DNA of 64,000 bases from contig CAMXCT020003791.1 of the NCBI GenBank assembly GCA_947184155.2, positions 485,162 to 549,161 of the forward strand, given 5' to 3'. The stretch comes from Cladocopium goreaui (taxonomy: Eukaryota > Sar > Dinophyceae > Suessiales > Symbiodiniaceae). The translations under genes were made by a program, and so were the position numbers. Shown here piece by piece: positions 18,569-30,680 of this stretch. Under the pieces are notes generated by a model. The model did no database searches. It worked only from the letters and a program-made list of their open reading frames with translations, and was not told the origin of the DNA. Positions within the stretch are counted from its first letter, which is position 1; each line of letters begins with the position of its first letter.

Positions 18569-21500
18569 GGCGTGTCCTCCAGAGGCAGCGGAAGAAGCCT
18601 TGAAGGTGGAGCTTCAGGGTGAAAAAGAACATTTGTGGGACATGCGTTCATGGTCCTTCATGCAGAAATTCTTTGCTTAACGTGGCTTGTGGCAATTGCT
18701 CATTGTTTGCAGTTTCACACTTTGATTTTGCACTGCATGCTCTGCTGTAGCCATTTCTGAATTCAGATTCGATTGTTTGGCTGTAGCTGATTGCATTTGT
18801 GACTTCAAGACATTTCATGATTTTTTCGCCAAAACTGTGCATATGTTTTTTGGGGCTTCCTGACAGAGTATTCAGCTTGATCAAGTTCTCCGACACGTGC
18901 TTTGCTTCAGCAAAATGTGTTACAAAAAGACATTTGAGCCACAAAGGTAAGAATTCGTGTTCAGCATGATGCTACATATGACGCCACAGAAGCAGCCGCA
19001 AACAATGTTTCATCCTCAATGCTTGGCGCCGTCATTTCCATTCATTTCATTTCCTGCATTTGACCCAGTTTGCAGAGCTTCGAAGGTACACTTGGGACCA
19101 GCACTACATCAACGAAGTGAGAGCACTGTCAAGCTCCAGAGGCAAGGCGTATTTGCAGCACCTACGAAGCACTTGCCGATCGCAATCTCCTCACAGGTCG
19201 CGAAATGCCGCGCAGGCAAAATCTGGGAGAATGGAAGTGATGTCAATTTTTGCACATCATTGACATCGTCACCCAGCCTGTTTCTGCAAGTGGAACGGAT
19301 TGAAACAGTCGGACACTGGGATGGAGAGAGCAAGGAGAGAGCAGGAAAGATCTGAATGTGCAATTGCTCAGACAATAGGATAGAGCGAGCTTCAATGCCG
19401 GTCCGTTTGAATCCCAGCACAAGCAGTGCAAATTTCACAACAGTTTTGGACGCCGAGAAAACAAAAACTGCGGTGAAATATGGTGAAATCAATGTGAAAT
19501 CTGTCTTCCAGATCTTTTTAGTAATAATCTGGAATCAAGGCCCATGCCCTCGCACGGAGCTGTTGACACTTCGACAGGAAGTACGAAGGTGCTGCTCCAA
19601 TTTGTATTTTGAACATTTTTTGGACCATGGCATACTGATGGCATACTGATGGCATACTGATGGCATAGTGTCGCATGGTTGGCAATTTTTGGCTCCGATG
19701 AAATTCAGAAACTCAGGATGCGTCGAGAAGCTGAGCAAGTGGCGAAGCTCAAAGTGCAAGTGGAGACGTTGAAGGCGTGGCTGAGAGCCGGTGAGAGCCG
19801 GTGAGAGCCAGTGAGAGCCAGTGAGAGCCAGTAAATCAGAAGGGAAGTTTCAAAAATGTTCAAAAGGTGTAGTGAAGGATTCATGGAAAAACATGGAAAA
19901 ACATGCAGGGGATGTCATCGAATGCTTGGCAAGGCTAATCTCCGACATGTTCTGGACAAGAATCGGCAGATGTCGGAGCGCCAATATTGTCCTGTGTAGT
20001 CCTGCGTGCAAGTAACTGCAAGTACTTTTACATTTTATCGATTTGCGTTGGTCTTTGTTCCCAGCAGCAAACTTCCAGGACTTGATTGAGGAACAACGGC
20101 GAAACGTAGAGGCAGAGCTGTACGAGTATCCACCATGGTGGGAGTTTTTGCGAATCATTTTGACAAGATTTGTCGAAGATTCAAACGCAGTGGAGGATTT
20201 TGTGAATTTGGTGGTGTATTTGTAGCATTTTGTAGCTGACTGTAGCACGAGGCTGTTGATCATCGGGAGGAGGTGGGTCAGGGTCAGGGTCAGGGTGCTC
20301 CTGCCGTCCTGCCGCCTTTCTACTGTTCAGCTGAACCTGCTGAACGGTTTGGCCATGAGGTGTCAAACCTCTGGGCGTTTTCCATCGTTTTCCATTTTCC
20401 TCGTGCCATTGGCTTTCTGCCAAGTCTTATCCCAAGTCGAAGACTGTCGAAGTCCGTTGCAGCTCTCTTGAGACAGGCAGCACAAGCTCGTCGCTCCCAG
20501 CTGGACTGTGCCAGGACCCGGGACAGGGAGATTTAGACGTAATGACCACGTCAATGACCAAAATTTCAAGGTAAATGCTAAACATTCAAAAAGAACTACG
20601 GGGTTGGGCCGGTCATTGAGATGTCATTGAGCTACTCGAAGCCAAATCAAATGTCTTTGGAAGGCAGCTGTTTCGTGCTATGCTTGACGGCCCTGGTCAA
20701 GAGAACGCACCGCCGTTTGCTGAGTAAAACACTGAAGACGTCACAGCCGTAGGTCCAAAGCTTCAGTTTGTTTCTGCAGCGGTTGCTTTGAGGCCAAACA
20801 GCGCACTTTGCACAGCCGGTCAGAAGCCTAGAAGAAATGTGAAAATCCATGTAAAAAAACATCCAATTTAAGCCATGCCATGTCATCATCATCATCATCC
20901 TTTGATCCTTCTAAATCTGGATTCAGCCAGCCCACAGCAAGGTTAAGCCAATGATTCTGCCAATGTGAAACCGCTCAAAGAGAGCGTCAAAACCAAAAAA
21001 AACCGTGGCTCGGAGGATCCTGACAATTCCTGACACCTAAAAACTTCAAACCGAAGCCGAACAGAGATGAACTCAGAGATGAACAGAGTTTGAAAAGTTT
21101 GGAAAGTTTGAAAAAAATCTCTGAAATTCTCGGAGTCACAGCTGCGGCACAGAGTTGTACAGTTTGAGGCCGTGAATGCCGGCGCTGCAAAAAGATGCAA
21201 CAGATGGATCTTACTGATCTTACCATATCTTACCTTGTTTTCATGTAAAAGGCTGGCTCAGATGGTTTCACAAACTGCGTAGTTTCTTTCTGATTCCAAC
21301 TTCGATATCTGAGGCACCCTGAGGCATCCTGAGGCTGTGCTTGGCCATTTTGCAGAGGCTCAGAACGCATTCCTTCAAAGTGAGGAATCTTCTTTTGCCA
21401 ATAGTGGCACCCACGGCACACAGTCATTTAAAAGCAGCATGTAGATGCATGTAGTGACGACTGAATGGTTCCTTTCTACGTTCTATAGATATGTATGGAA

Positions 21501-21810
21501 CAGTAGGATTCAAGCCCAAATCCCCACCCCCTTTCAGTTTGGGGCAAAGTCCGTATTGATATCATCAGATATCACTTGCACCCTGTTTGGTTCCAAATTT
21601 GTTGGGAAGGAACAGAAGCCGCCAGTGGCAACACAAAGAAATCCGGAGCCCATTAAGGGCCTGCACGGGTCCCCATTTTCCTCATTTCGAAGTTGAAGTG
21701 TTTTCCCCTACCCGGCCCTTCTTCGCCGAACTATCCACATTGCTTCGCTGCCACTGAATCGTGCCAAAGCCATGTCGCTCTTCAGTGGAGATAATGAGCT
21801 GCTCAGATGA
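18569..21810 (+). CDS. Multi-exon coiled-coil protein
   Basis: Ordered exon candidates share strongly helical, charged composition: about 18576-18680 (PPEAAEEALKVELQGEKEHL then WDMRSWSFMQ), 19070-19240 (LRRYTWDQHYINEVRALSSS), 19697-19790 (DEIQKLRMRREAEQVAKLKV then QVETLKAWLRA, GTGAGA donor), about 19910-19985 (MLGKANLRHVLDKNRQMSER), 20065-20150 (FQDLIEEQRRNVEAELYEYP), 20455-20530 (SVAALLRQAAQARRSQLDCA), 20780-20825 (CFEAKQRTLHSRSEA), 21140-21200 (SQLRHRVVQFEAVNAGAAKR), 21357-21440 (EAQNAFLQSEESSFANSGTH), 21538 to about 21655 (FGAKSVLISSDITCTLFGSK), and about 21719-21810 (RTIHIASLPLNRAKAMSLFS, TGA at 21808). Heptad-like Leu/Glu/Arg patterns indicate a long coiled coil, perhaps cytoskeletal or a scaffold. 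Joining them into one gene is inference; frames at joins are unresolved. Confidence 0.45.
19781..19830. repeat. 10-bp repeat made of splice-donor sequence
   Basis: Five units of GTGAGAGCC(G/A), the first partly inside the exon (CTGAGAGCCG). Each of the next four begins with GTGAGA, a perfect 5' splice-site core, and a further GTAAAT follows at 19831. Four to five equivalent donors thus sit in tandem at the end of a coiled-coil exon. Confidence 0.75.
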
Positions 21811-22519
21811 ATTTGTTGGTTCAGCCAGAGAGTACAGAAAGTAGACAGCATCCAGAAGATTCAGAGGGGTTGTAGCTGTTTAGGTGGTGATTCATTCGCG
21901 ATGTAGAGGTTGGTACATAGTATAATGATGGGAAAAACAGGATGAAATGCAGCTAGATGCAGCTAGAATGAACGAGTTTTTGTATTCATAACCAGAGTTT
22001 GGGATAGAGTCTTGCTAGAACCAAGGATTGGAAACATTCTGCAGCAGGCAGCAACATGCTCAGACAGGAACCAGAGACATTCTCACGTCTCACATGTCAA
22101 ATCGAAGTGAAGCATGTTGAAGCTATCTTGAGCTTCACGGGCTTCGCGTTTCGTGATGCTTCAGGGTTCAAGATTTTTATCATCTTGTACTGTGGGGATC
22201 AATGGGTATGGTGACTGCTTAGGTCAAGCTCAAATCTCATCAGATGAACGAGAAGCGGAAGACCTACGAGTGCCTTGGTTATTTCACGGAAGCGCACGAT
22301 GAACAAAATTTGGACGCATTGGTAAAGCAATTGATACGTTTGAATACAAACTTTTCACGCTCACAGGACCTGGCCATTCTTCGTTCAGCACACCCTCTTC
22401 CACGGCGAAAAGGATGATTTCAAGGTTCACCAGTGCTTTCACAAGTATTTGTTTGCATTTAAGCCATACTATAATCATCTATTACCCTTTAAAGCACGAA
22501 GACAACACGGAATTCAGAG

Positions 22520-24145
22520 GGACACCATGGGACACCTGCCCGCCTGTCAAAGTCAGGTTTGGCGGCAGCTGCCCTTCGACGAGAAGCGCGTGCACTGCGA
22601 AAGGCGCAGCCGGGGCCACCAGGGGCCACCAGGGGTCACCAGGGGTCACCAGGGGTCATTGCAGCTGTCCCACGTCACGGCACGTCACAGCGCATCACAG
22701 CACAGGTTGAAGGAGGAGGGCAACGTGCTGTTCAAGTTGCCCGACAGCAGTGAAAGACATCGAGAGACCGCGTGATCTTGCATTTTGATGCATTTTCGAC
22801 ACATGTGGTTTCACCGGGTTTTTTTTTGCATGGTCTTTTTGCATACATGTAAAGAGTAAAGCAAATGGTGATGTCTGTGTTCTCAAAAGACATTGTCATT
22901 TGATGTCATTTGGTTGGGCCTTCTACGTCAGACATTCATGGTTTGCATGTCCATCAACATGGCAAGACGAAAGTGGCTTCTCAGGCAGGGCTCGTGGATG
23001 GATGCCATCGAAAAATATGAGGAGGCCAGATATTTTGTTTCTGTCTCTGTTGTGTTTACACTGGTCGTGACGCATTGACAAGATCGGCTGGAAACAGAAA
23101 AGATGGTGAGAAAACCCAAAGGCTGCAACTTTGGTACGCTACTGCTACAGTCCGGTCCCACAGTATGGAGAATGGCAATTGTTCACTTTGAATCACTTTG
23201 AGCTCAATTCCAACTTAAGTGTCCTTGGCAACCCGTTTTTGATCCAAACAAAGGGGTCTCCAGGATACTTGTGCAAATATCTTTTGGAGTCCAACGACTG
23301 ACCTATTTGCTTTCCACTGATTCTTAATCTGAGATATTCATAGATATTCATAGATATTCTCTATCCTATTCTAATATCTATTCTATCCTTCTCCAAACCG
23401 TGGCTTTGCAATACTTCGGGACACATTTTTCAGAGCTGACCTTTGATACCAAGGTACTGACCCTGGCTGGCGGAAGAATCAACGAGGGATTGATGACGAC
23501 GTTCTGGTTCTAGGCCATCAACGTCCGTCGCAGATTGCAATCTGGTGGTACAATTTGTGCGACTTGCACTTCTTCAGCATGATGGATTGTTTTGATATGT
23601 TTTAATGCTTTTTTTGGCTCTTTATCGGTTGATGCCAGTTGATGATGTGGGCTGCACGGAAGAGGATGCCAAATGGCAACGGAAGCATCGTGCTTTGTGG
23701 CACTCTCAGCAGGGAAAATGCAGACAGGACTTTTGCAAGTGAGTCCTTTCAACAGAATGTATGTTTCTTTACTTTTGTTTACTTGCGTCTAGTTGTTGAC
23801 TGGTTCGTTCGTGTGTTTTGTCTGTACGCAATCGCACTCGGTTTCTCGTAAGGTGTGCTTTGAATTTGGCGGCATGCAAGCAGAAGTTGGACAAGTTTGA
23901 TGAGGTTCAGCAGTACGTTGGTAGAAACACTGCACTGCATTGTTCGGTTTCCGAGTTTGCAGAAATGAAATATGTTTGCAGTAGAAGATGTAAGAAGTCA
24001 CATGAGACTCACATGAAGTCACCAATGGGCCCAGTGACGGTTCGAGTGGCTCCCATTCGGCTCCCCGATTTCGCCAGGCCATCAAAGCCTGCGATGCAGC
24101 TCTCGAGTCCGGAGCTAAAAAAACTGCTGGAGATTTTTTCGAATG
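22520..24145 (+). CDS. TPR protein, AIP/FKBP co-chaperone-like C-terminal half
   Basis: Exon candidates: about 22545-22610 (QVWRQLPFDEKRVHCERR), 22706 to about 22760 (RLKEEGNVLFKLPDSSE), about 22975-23033 (GSWMDAIEKYEEARYF), 23852 to about 23911 (RCALNLAACKQKLDKFDEVQ), and 24078 to about 24130 (AIKACDAALESGA). KEEGNVLFK, then D-A-I-x-K-Y-E-E-A, then N-L-A-A-C-K-x-K-L and A-I-x-A-C-D-A-A-L follow the order of the TPR helices that come after the PPIase domain in immunophilin co-chaperones. The last two exons join into one full 34-residue TPR. I see no PPIase core upstream. The role is inferred as binding the C-terminus of Hsp90/Hsp70-type chaperones. A 10-bp GGGGTCACCA repeat (22612-22660) lies in or next to the first intron. 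Confidence 0.55.
22612..22660. repeat. 10-bp repeat (GGGGTCACCA)
   Basis: About five copies of GGGG(C/T)CACCA. It keeps the frame open, so a long ORF runs across it, but the repeat probably lies in an intron of the TPR gene. Confidence 0.75.
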
Positions 24146-24275
24146 ACGCAGATATCTCAGGAGCAAAGAAATTCATGACTTGATATGACTTGATATTATT
24201 ACGTACAATAAATGTACAATATTTTAAGGGCTGCCGCCCCTGCCGCCGACCCCGGAAGCAACTACTATCTTGCAG

Positions 24276-24572
24276 AGAAAGCCGGTCTATGAATATATAT
24301 GTCCTCATTGTGAGACACAGGTCCGTAGTACTGTCACTGATGGACAAGTTGATGCGAAACAACAGCATTGTGGTGTCCGCTTCCGTGTTCGCGGTGGCAC
24401 AGTGATTCAGAGCTTTTTCACACATCAGTGTCCATCATGTTTAACAGAAGTGCAAAGCACGAAACGCTTTGGCCGCATACGGGTAGCGCACAAAAAAACC
24501 AAACGGGAAAAGATGTGGAACAAAATGTTGGCAAGTAGTATGCTCCGGTACCAAAGACACGACTTGATCTAA
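24276..24572 (+). CDS. Double zinc-ribbon terminal exon
   Basis: After an acceptor (ATCTTGCAG ending at 24275) the frame runs 98 codons to TAA at 24570. It contains ICPHCETQVRSTVTDGQVDA, QQHCGVRFRVRGG and THQCPSCLTEVQSTKRFGRI, that is two CPxC knuckles with a central HCG, and a basic tail (HKKTKREKMWNKML). I associate C-x2-C modules spaced like this with a dispersed module in dinoflagellate proteins; that is memory, not a search. It probably binds zinc. It could be the last exon of the TPR gene, but nothing links them except order, so a separate gene or a dispersed copy is equally possible. Confidence 0.5.
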   Translation, partial: RKPVYEYICPHCETQVRSTVTDGQVDAKQQHCGVRFRVRGGTVIQSFFTHQCPSCLTEVQSTKRFGRIRVAHKKTKREKMWNKMLASSMLRYQRHDLI

Positions 24573-24629
24573 GAAAATTGCAGCCTAACCCTGAAGCTTA
24601 TGGACTGTCGAGAGCACAGCAGAGGTGGC

Positions 24630-24635
24630 ACATGG

Positions 24636-24676
<41 letters not shown>

Positions 24677-25327
24677 GCTGTTGCTGTTGTTGTTGTTGTT
24701 GTTGCTGCTGCTGCTGCTGGTGTCTAGCTGCGACGCCTAAAAGCGAACCACTCCCAGCGGCAAATGCCCATGGCAGTGAAGGATGGAAAGGTTCCGAAAT
24801 TGCACCGCAAAAATGTCTAACGTAACTTCTGAAACCCATAGAAAATGATGATTTTAGCTACTTTTTCTCCGAGCTGAGACGCTCCTCTGCTGCTGATGCT
24901 GCTGCTGGCTGGTGGTAGCTAGCTGCTGCGCGCTCAAGCGAAACACTCCCAGCGGGCAAATCCCAATGGCAGTGAAGGACGGAAAAGCTTCGAATGGACA
25001 CCGCAAAAATGCCCTAAGTTTAACTTCTAGAAACCCCTAGGAAAATGATGATTGTAGTACTGTTTTCTTCCTTGCTGCTGAAGAAGATCCTACTGCCTGC
25101 TTGATGCTAGTGCTGCTGCTGCAGCGTGCGTGATGTTGTCTAGCTGCGAACGCCTAAAAGTGAACTACTCCCAGCGGCAAATCCCCATGGCAGTGAAGGA
25201 CGGAAAAGCTTCGAAATTGCACCGCAAAAATGCCTAACGTAACTTCTGAAACCCATAGAAAAGGATGATTTTAGCTACTTTGTTCTCCTGCTGCTGAAGA
25301 CGCTCCTACTGCTGCTGCTGCTAGTGC

Positions 25328-25359
<32 letters not shown>

Positions 25360-28300
25360 GTTGCTAGCTGCGACGCCTAAAAGCGAACCACTCCCAGCGG
25401 CAAATCCCCATGGCAGTGAAGGACGGAAAAGCTTCGAAATTGCACCGCAAAAATGCCTAACGTAACTTTGGAACCCATAGAAAATGATGATTTTAGCTAC
25501 TTTTTTCTCCTGCTCCTGGAGACGCTCCTGTTGCTGCTGCTGGTGTCTAGCTGCGACGCCTAAAAGCGAACCACTCCCAGCGGCAAATCCCCATGGCAGT
25601 GAAGGACGGAAAGGGTCCGAAATTGCACCGCAAAAATGCCTAACGCAACTTCTGAGACCCATAGAAACTGATGTGATGATTTTAGCTACTTTTTTCTCCT
25701 GCTGCTGAAGCTGCTGCTGGTGGCTAGCTGCGACGCCTAAAAGTGAACTACTCCCAGCGGCAAATCCCCATGGCAGTGAGGGACGGAAAAGCTTCGAAAT
25801 TGCACCGCAAAAATGCCTAACGTAACTTCTGAAACCCATAGAAAAGATGATTTTAGCTACTTTTTTCTCCTGCTGCTGAAGACGCTCCTGCTGCTGAAGA
25901 CGCTCCTGCTGCTGCTGCTGCTGCTGCTGCTGGTGGCTAGCTGCGACGCCTAAAAGCGAACCACTCCCAGCGGCAAATCCCCATGGCAGTGAAGGACGGA
26001 AAAGCTTCGAAATTGCACCGCAAAAATGCCTAACGTAACTTCTGAAACCCATAGAAAATGATGATTTTAGCTACTTTTTTCTCCTGCTGCTGAAGACACT
26101 CCTGCTGCTGCTGCTGCTGCTGGTGGCTAGCTGCGACGCCTAAAAGCGAACCACTCCCAGCGGCAAATCCCCATGGCAGTGAAGGACGGATCCCTACTGC
26201 TGCTGCTGCTGCAGCTGCTGCTGCTGGTGTCTAGCTGCGACGCCTAAAAGCGAACCACTCCCAGCGGCAAATCCCCATGGCAGTGAAGGACGGAAAGGTT
26301 CCGAAATTGCACCGCAAAAATGTCTAACGTAACTTCTGAAACCCATAGAAAATGATGATTTTAGCTACTTTTTCTCCTGCTGCTGAAGACGCTCCTACTG
26401 CTGCTGCTGCTGCTGCTGCTGCTGGTGGCTAGCTGCGACGCCTAAAAGCGAACCACTCCCAGCGGCAAATCCCCATGGCAGTGAAGGACGGAAAAGCTTC
26501 GAAATTGCACCGTAAAAATGCCTAATGTAACTTCTGAAACCCATAGAAAATGATGATTTTAGCTACTTTTTTCTCCTGCTGCTAAAGACGCTCCTACTGC
26601 TGCTGCTGCTGCTGCTGCTGGTGGCTAGCTGCAACGCCTAAAAGCGAACCACTCCCAGCGGCAAATCCCCATGGCAGTAAAGGACGGAAAAGTTTCGAAA
26701 TTGCACCGCAAAAATGCCTAACGTAACTTCTGAAACCCATAGAAAATGATGATTTTAGCTACTTTTTTCTCCTGCTGCTGAAGACGCTCCTACTGCTGCT
26801 GCTGCTGCTGGTGCTAGCTGCGACGCCTAAAAGCGAACCACTCCCAGCGGCAAATCCCCATGGCAGTGAAGGACGGAAAAGCTTCGAAAGTGCACTGCAA
26901 AAATGCCTAACGTAACTTCTGGAAACCCATAGAAAATGATGATTTTAGCTACTTTTTTCTCCTGCTCCTGGAGACGCTACTGCTGCTGCTGCTGGTGTCT
27001 AGCTGCGACGCCTAAAAGCGAACCACTCCCAGCGGCAAATCCCCATGGCAGTGAAGGATGGAAAGGTTCCGAAATTGCACCGCAAAAATGTCTAACGTAA
27101 CTTCTGAAACCCATAGAAAATGATGATTTTAGCTACTTTTCTCCTGCTGCTGAAGACCTCCTGCTGCTGCTGCTGCTGGTGGCTAGCTGCGACGCCTAAA
27201 AGCGAACCACTCCCAGCGGCAAATCCCCATGGCAGTGAAGGACGGAAAAGCTTCGAAATGGCACCGCAAAAATGCCTAACGTAACTTCTGAAACCCATAG
27301 AACATGATGATTTTAGCTACTTTTTTCTCCTGCTGCTGAAGACGCTCCTACTGCTGCTGCTGCTAGTGTTGCTGCTGCTGCTGCTGGTGGCTAGCTGCAA
27401 CGCCTAAAAGCGAACCACGCCCAGCGGCAAATCCCCATGCAAAAAATGCCTAACGTAACTTCTGAAACCCATAGAACATGATGATTTTAGCTACTTTTTT
27501 CTCCTGCTGCTGAAGACACTCCTGCTGCTGCTGCTGCTGCTGGTGGCTAGCTGCGACGCCTAAAAGCGAACCACTCCCAGCGGCAAATCCCCATGACAGT
27601 GAAGGACGGAAAAGCTTCGAAATTGCACCGCAAAAATGCCTAACGTAACTTCTGGAACCCATAGAAAATGATGATTTTAGCTACTTTTTTCTCCTGCTCC
27701 TGGAGACGCTCCTGTTGCTGCTGCTGGTGTCTAGCTGCGACGCCTAAAAGCGAACCACTCCCAGCGGCAAATCCCCACGGCAGTGAAGGACGGAAAGGTT
27801 CCGAAATTGCACCGCAAAAATGCCTAACGTAACTTCTGAAACCCATAGAAACTGATGTGATGATTTTAGCTACTTTTCTCTCCTGCTGCTGAAGCTGCTG
27901 CTGGTGGCTAGCTGCGACGCCTAAAAGTGAACTACTCCCAGCGGCAAATCCCCATGGCAGTGAAGGACGGAAAAGCTTCTAAATTGCACCGCAAAAATGC
28001 CTAACGTAACTTCTGAAACCCATAGAAAAGATGATTTTAGCTACTTTTTTCTCCTGCTGCTGAAGACGCTCCTGCTGCTGAAGACGCTCCTGCTGCTGCT
28101 GCTGCTGCTGCTGCTGGTGGCTAGCTGCGACGCCTAAAAGCGAACCACTCCCAGCGGCAAATCCCCATGGCAGTGAAGGACGGAAAAGTTTCGAAATTGC
28201 ACCGCAAAAATGCCTAACGTAACTTCTGAAACCCATAGAAAATGATGATTTTAGCTCCTTTTTTCTCCTGCTGCTGAAGACACTCCTGCTGCTGCTGCTG

Positions 28301-29366
28301 CTGCTGCTGGTGGCTAGCTGCGACGCCTAAAAGCGAACCACTCCAAGCGGCAAATCCCCATGGCAGTGAAGGACGGATCCCTACTGCTGCTGCTGCTGCT
28401 GCAGCTGCTGCTGCTGGTGTCTAGCTGCGACGCCTAAAAGCGAACCACTGCCAGCGGCAAATCCCCATGGCAGTGAAGGACGGAAAGGTTCCGAAATTGC
28501 ACCGCAAAAATGTCTAACGTAACTTCTGAAACCCATAGAAAATTAGAAAATGATGATTTTAGCTACTTTTTCTCCTGCTGCTGAAGACGCTCCTACTGCT
28601 GCTGCTGCTGCTGCTGCTGGTGGCTAGCTGCGACGCCTAAAAGCGAACCACTCCCAGCGACAAATCCCCATGGCAGTGAAGGATGGAAAAGCTCCGAAAT
28701 TGCAGCACCGCAAAAATGTCTAACGTAACTTCTGAAACCTATAGAAAATGATGATTTTAGCTACTTTTTTCTCCTGCTGCTGAAGACGCTCCTACTGCTC
28801 GCTGCTGCTGCTGCTGCTGGTGCTAGCTGCAACGCCTAAAGCAACCACTCCCAGCGGCAAATCCCCATGGCCAAAGGACGGAAAAGTTTCGAAATTGCAC
28901 CGCAAACATGCCTAACGTAACTTCTGAAACCCATAGAAAATGATGATTTTAGCTACTTTTTTCTCCTGCTGCTGAAGACGCTCCTGCTGCTGCTGCTGCT
29001 GCTGGTGGCTAGCTGCGACGCCTAAAAGCGAACCACTCCCAGCGGCAAATCCCCATGGCAGTGAAGGACGGAAAAGCTTCGAAAGTGCACTGCAAAAATG
29101 CCTAACGTAACTTCTGGAATCCATAGAAAATGATGATTTTAGCTACTTTTTTCTCCTGCTCCTGGAGACGCTACTGCTGCTGCTGCTGGTGTCTAGCTGC
29201 GACGCCTAAAAGCGAACCACTCCCAGCGGCAAATCCGCATGGCAGTGAAGGACGGAAAGGTTCCGAAATTGCACCGCAAAAAGGTCTAACGTAACTTCTG
29301 AAACCCATAGAAAATGATGATTTTAGCTACTTTTTCTCCTGCTGCTGAAGACGCTCCTACTGCTAC

Positions 29367-29398
<32 letters not shown>

Positions 29399-29686
29399 GT
29401 GGCTAGCTGCGACGCCTAAAAGCGAACCACTCCCAGCGGCAAATCCCCATGGCAGTGAAGGACGGATCCCTACTGCTGCTGCTGCTGCTGCTGCAGGTGC
29501 TGCTGCTGGTGTCTAGCTGCGACGCCTAAAAGCGAACCACTCCCAGCGGCAAATCCGCATGGCAGTGAAGGACGGAAAGGTTCCGAAATTGCACCGCAAA
29601 AAGGTCTAACGTAACTTCTGAAACCCATAGAAAATGATGATTTTAGCTACTTTTTCTCCTGCTGCTGAAGACGCTCCTACTGCTGC

Positions 29687-29724
<38 letters not shown>

Positions 29725-30640
29725 GTGGCTAGCTGCGACGCCTAAAAGCGAACCACTCCCAGCGGCAAATCCCCATGGCAGTGAAGGACGGATCCCTACT
29801 GCTGCTGCTGCTGCTGCAGGTGCTGCTGCTGGTGTCTAGCTGCGACGCCTAAAAGCGAACCACTGCCAGCGGCAAATCCCCATGGCAGTGAAGGACGGAA
29901 AGGTTCCGAAATTGCACCGCAAAAAGGTCTAACGTAACTTCTGAAACCAATAGAAAATGATGATTTTAGCTACTTTTTCTCCTGCTGCTGAAGACGCTCC
30001 TACTGCTGCTGCTGCTGTTGCTGCTGCTGCTGGTGGCTAGCTGCGACGCCTAAAAGCGAACTACTCCCAGCGGCAAATCCCCATGGCAGTGAAGGACGGA
30101 AAAGCTTCGAAATGGCACCGCAAAAATGCCTAATGTAACTTCTGAAACCCATAGAAAATGATGATTTTAGCTCCTTTTTTCTCCTGCTGCTGAAGACGCT
30201 CCTACTGCTGCTGCTGCTGCTGCTGCTGGTGGCTAGCTGCAACGCCTAAAAGCGAACCACTCCCAGCGGCAAATCCCCATGGCAGTGAAGGACGGAAAAG
30301 TTTCGAAATTGCACCGCAAAAATGCCTAACGTAACTTCTGAAACCCATAGAAAATGATGATTTTAGCTACTTTTTTCTCCTGCTGCTGAAGACGCTCCTA
30401 CTGCTGCTGCTGCTGCTACTGAGGCTGCTGCTGCTGCTGCTGGTGGCTAGCTGCGACACCTAAAAGTGAACCTCTCCCAGCGACAAATCCCCATGGCAGT
30501 GAAAGACGGAAAAGCTTCGAAATGGCACCGCAAAAATGCCTAATGTAACTTCTGAAACTCATAGAAAATGATGATTTTAGCTACTTTTTTCTCCTGCTGC
30601 TGAAGACGCTCCTACTGCTGCTGCTGCTACCTTTTCCTCC
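24630..30640. repeat. CTG/CAG satellite, main family, about 32 units
   Basis: Tandem units of about 105-230 bp (mean near 185 bp). Each has a conserved core (CTAGCTGCGACGCCTAAAAG, then CCCAGCGGCAAAT, CATGGCAGTGAAGGACGGA, TGATGATTTTAGCTACTTTT, CTCCTGCTGCTGAAGACGCT) and a variable (CTG)n run of 4-20 copies. Length changes fall mostly in the CTG run. Truncated units that jump from GTGAAGGACGGA to TCCCTACTG occur at about 26186, 28373, 29465 and 29785. On the minus strand the core reads MGFRSYVRHFCGAISKLFRP then SLPWGFAAGSGSLLGVAA and a Gln run, usually broken by indels between units. The array begins with a (GTT)n run at 24636. Confidence 0.92.
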
Positions 30641-30645
30641 TGCTG

Positions 30646-30680
<35 letters not shown>

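Noticed and set aside
25321-26052. 243-codon minus-strand polyGln ORF as an expressed gene
   Set aside because: It spans four satellite units and has no counterpart outside the array. The frame is broken in most other units. Kept as an observation on the satellite, not as a gene.
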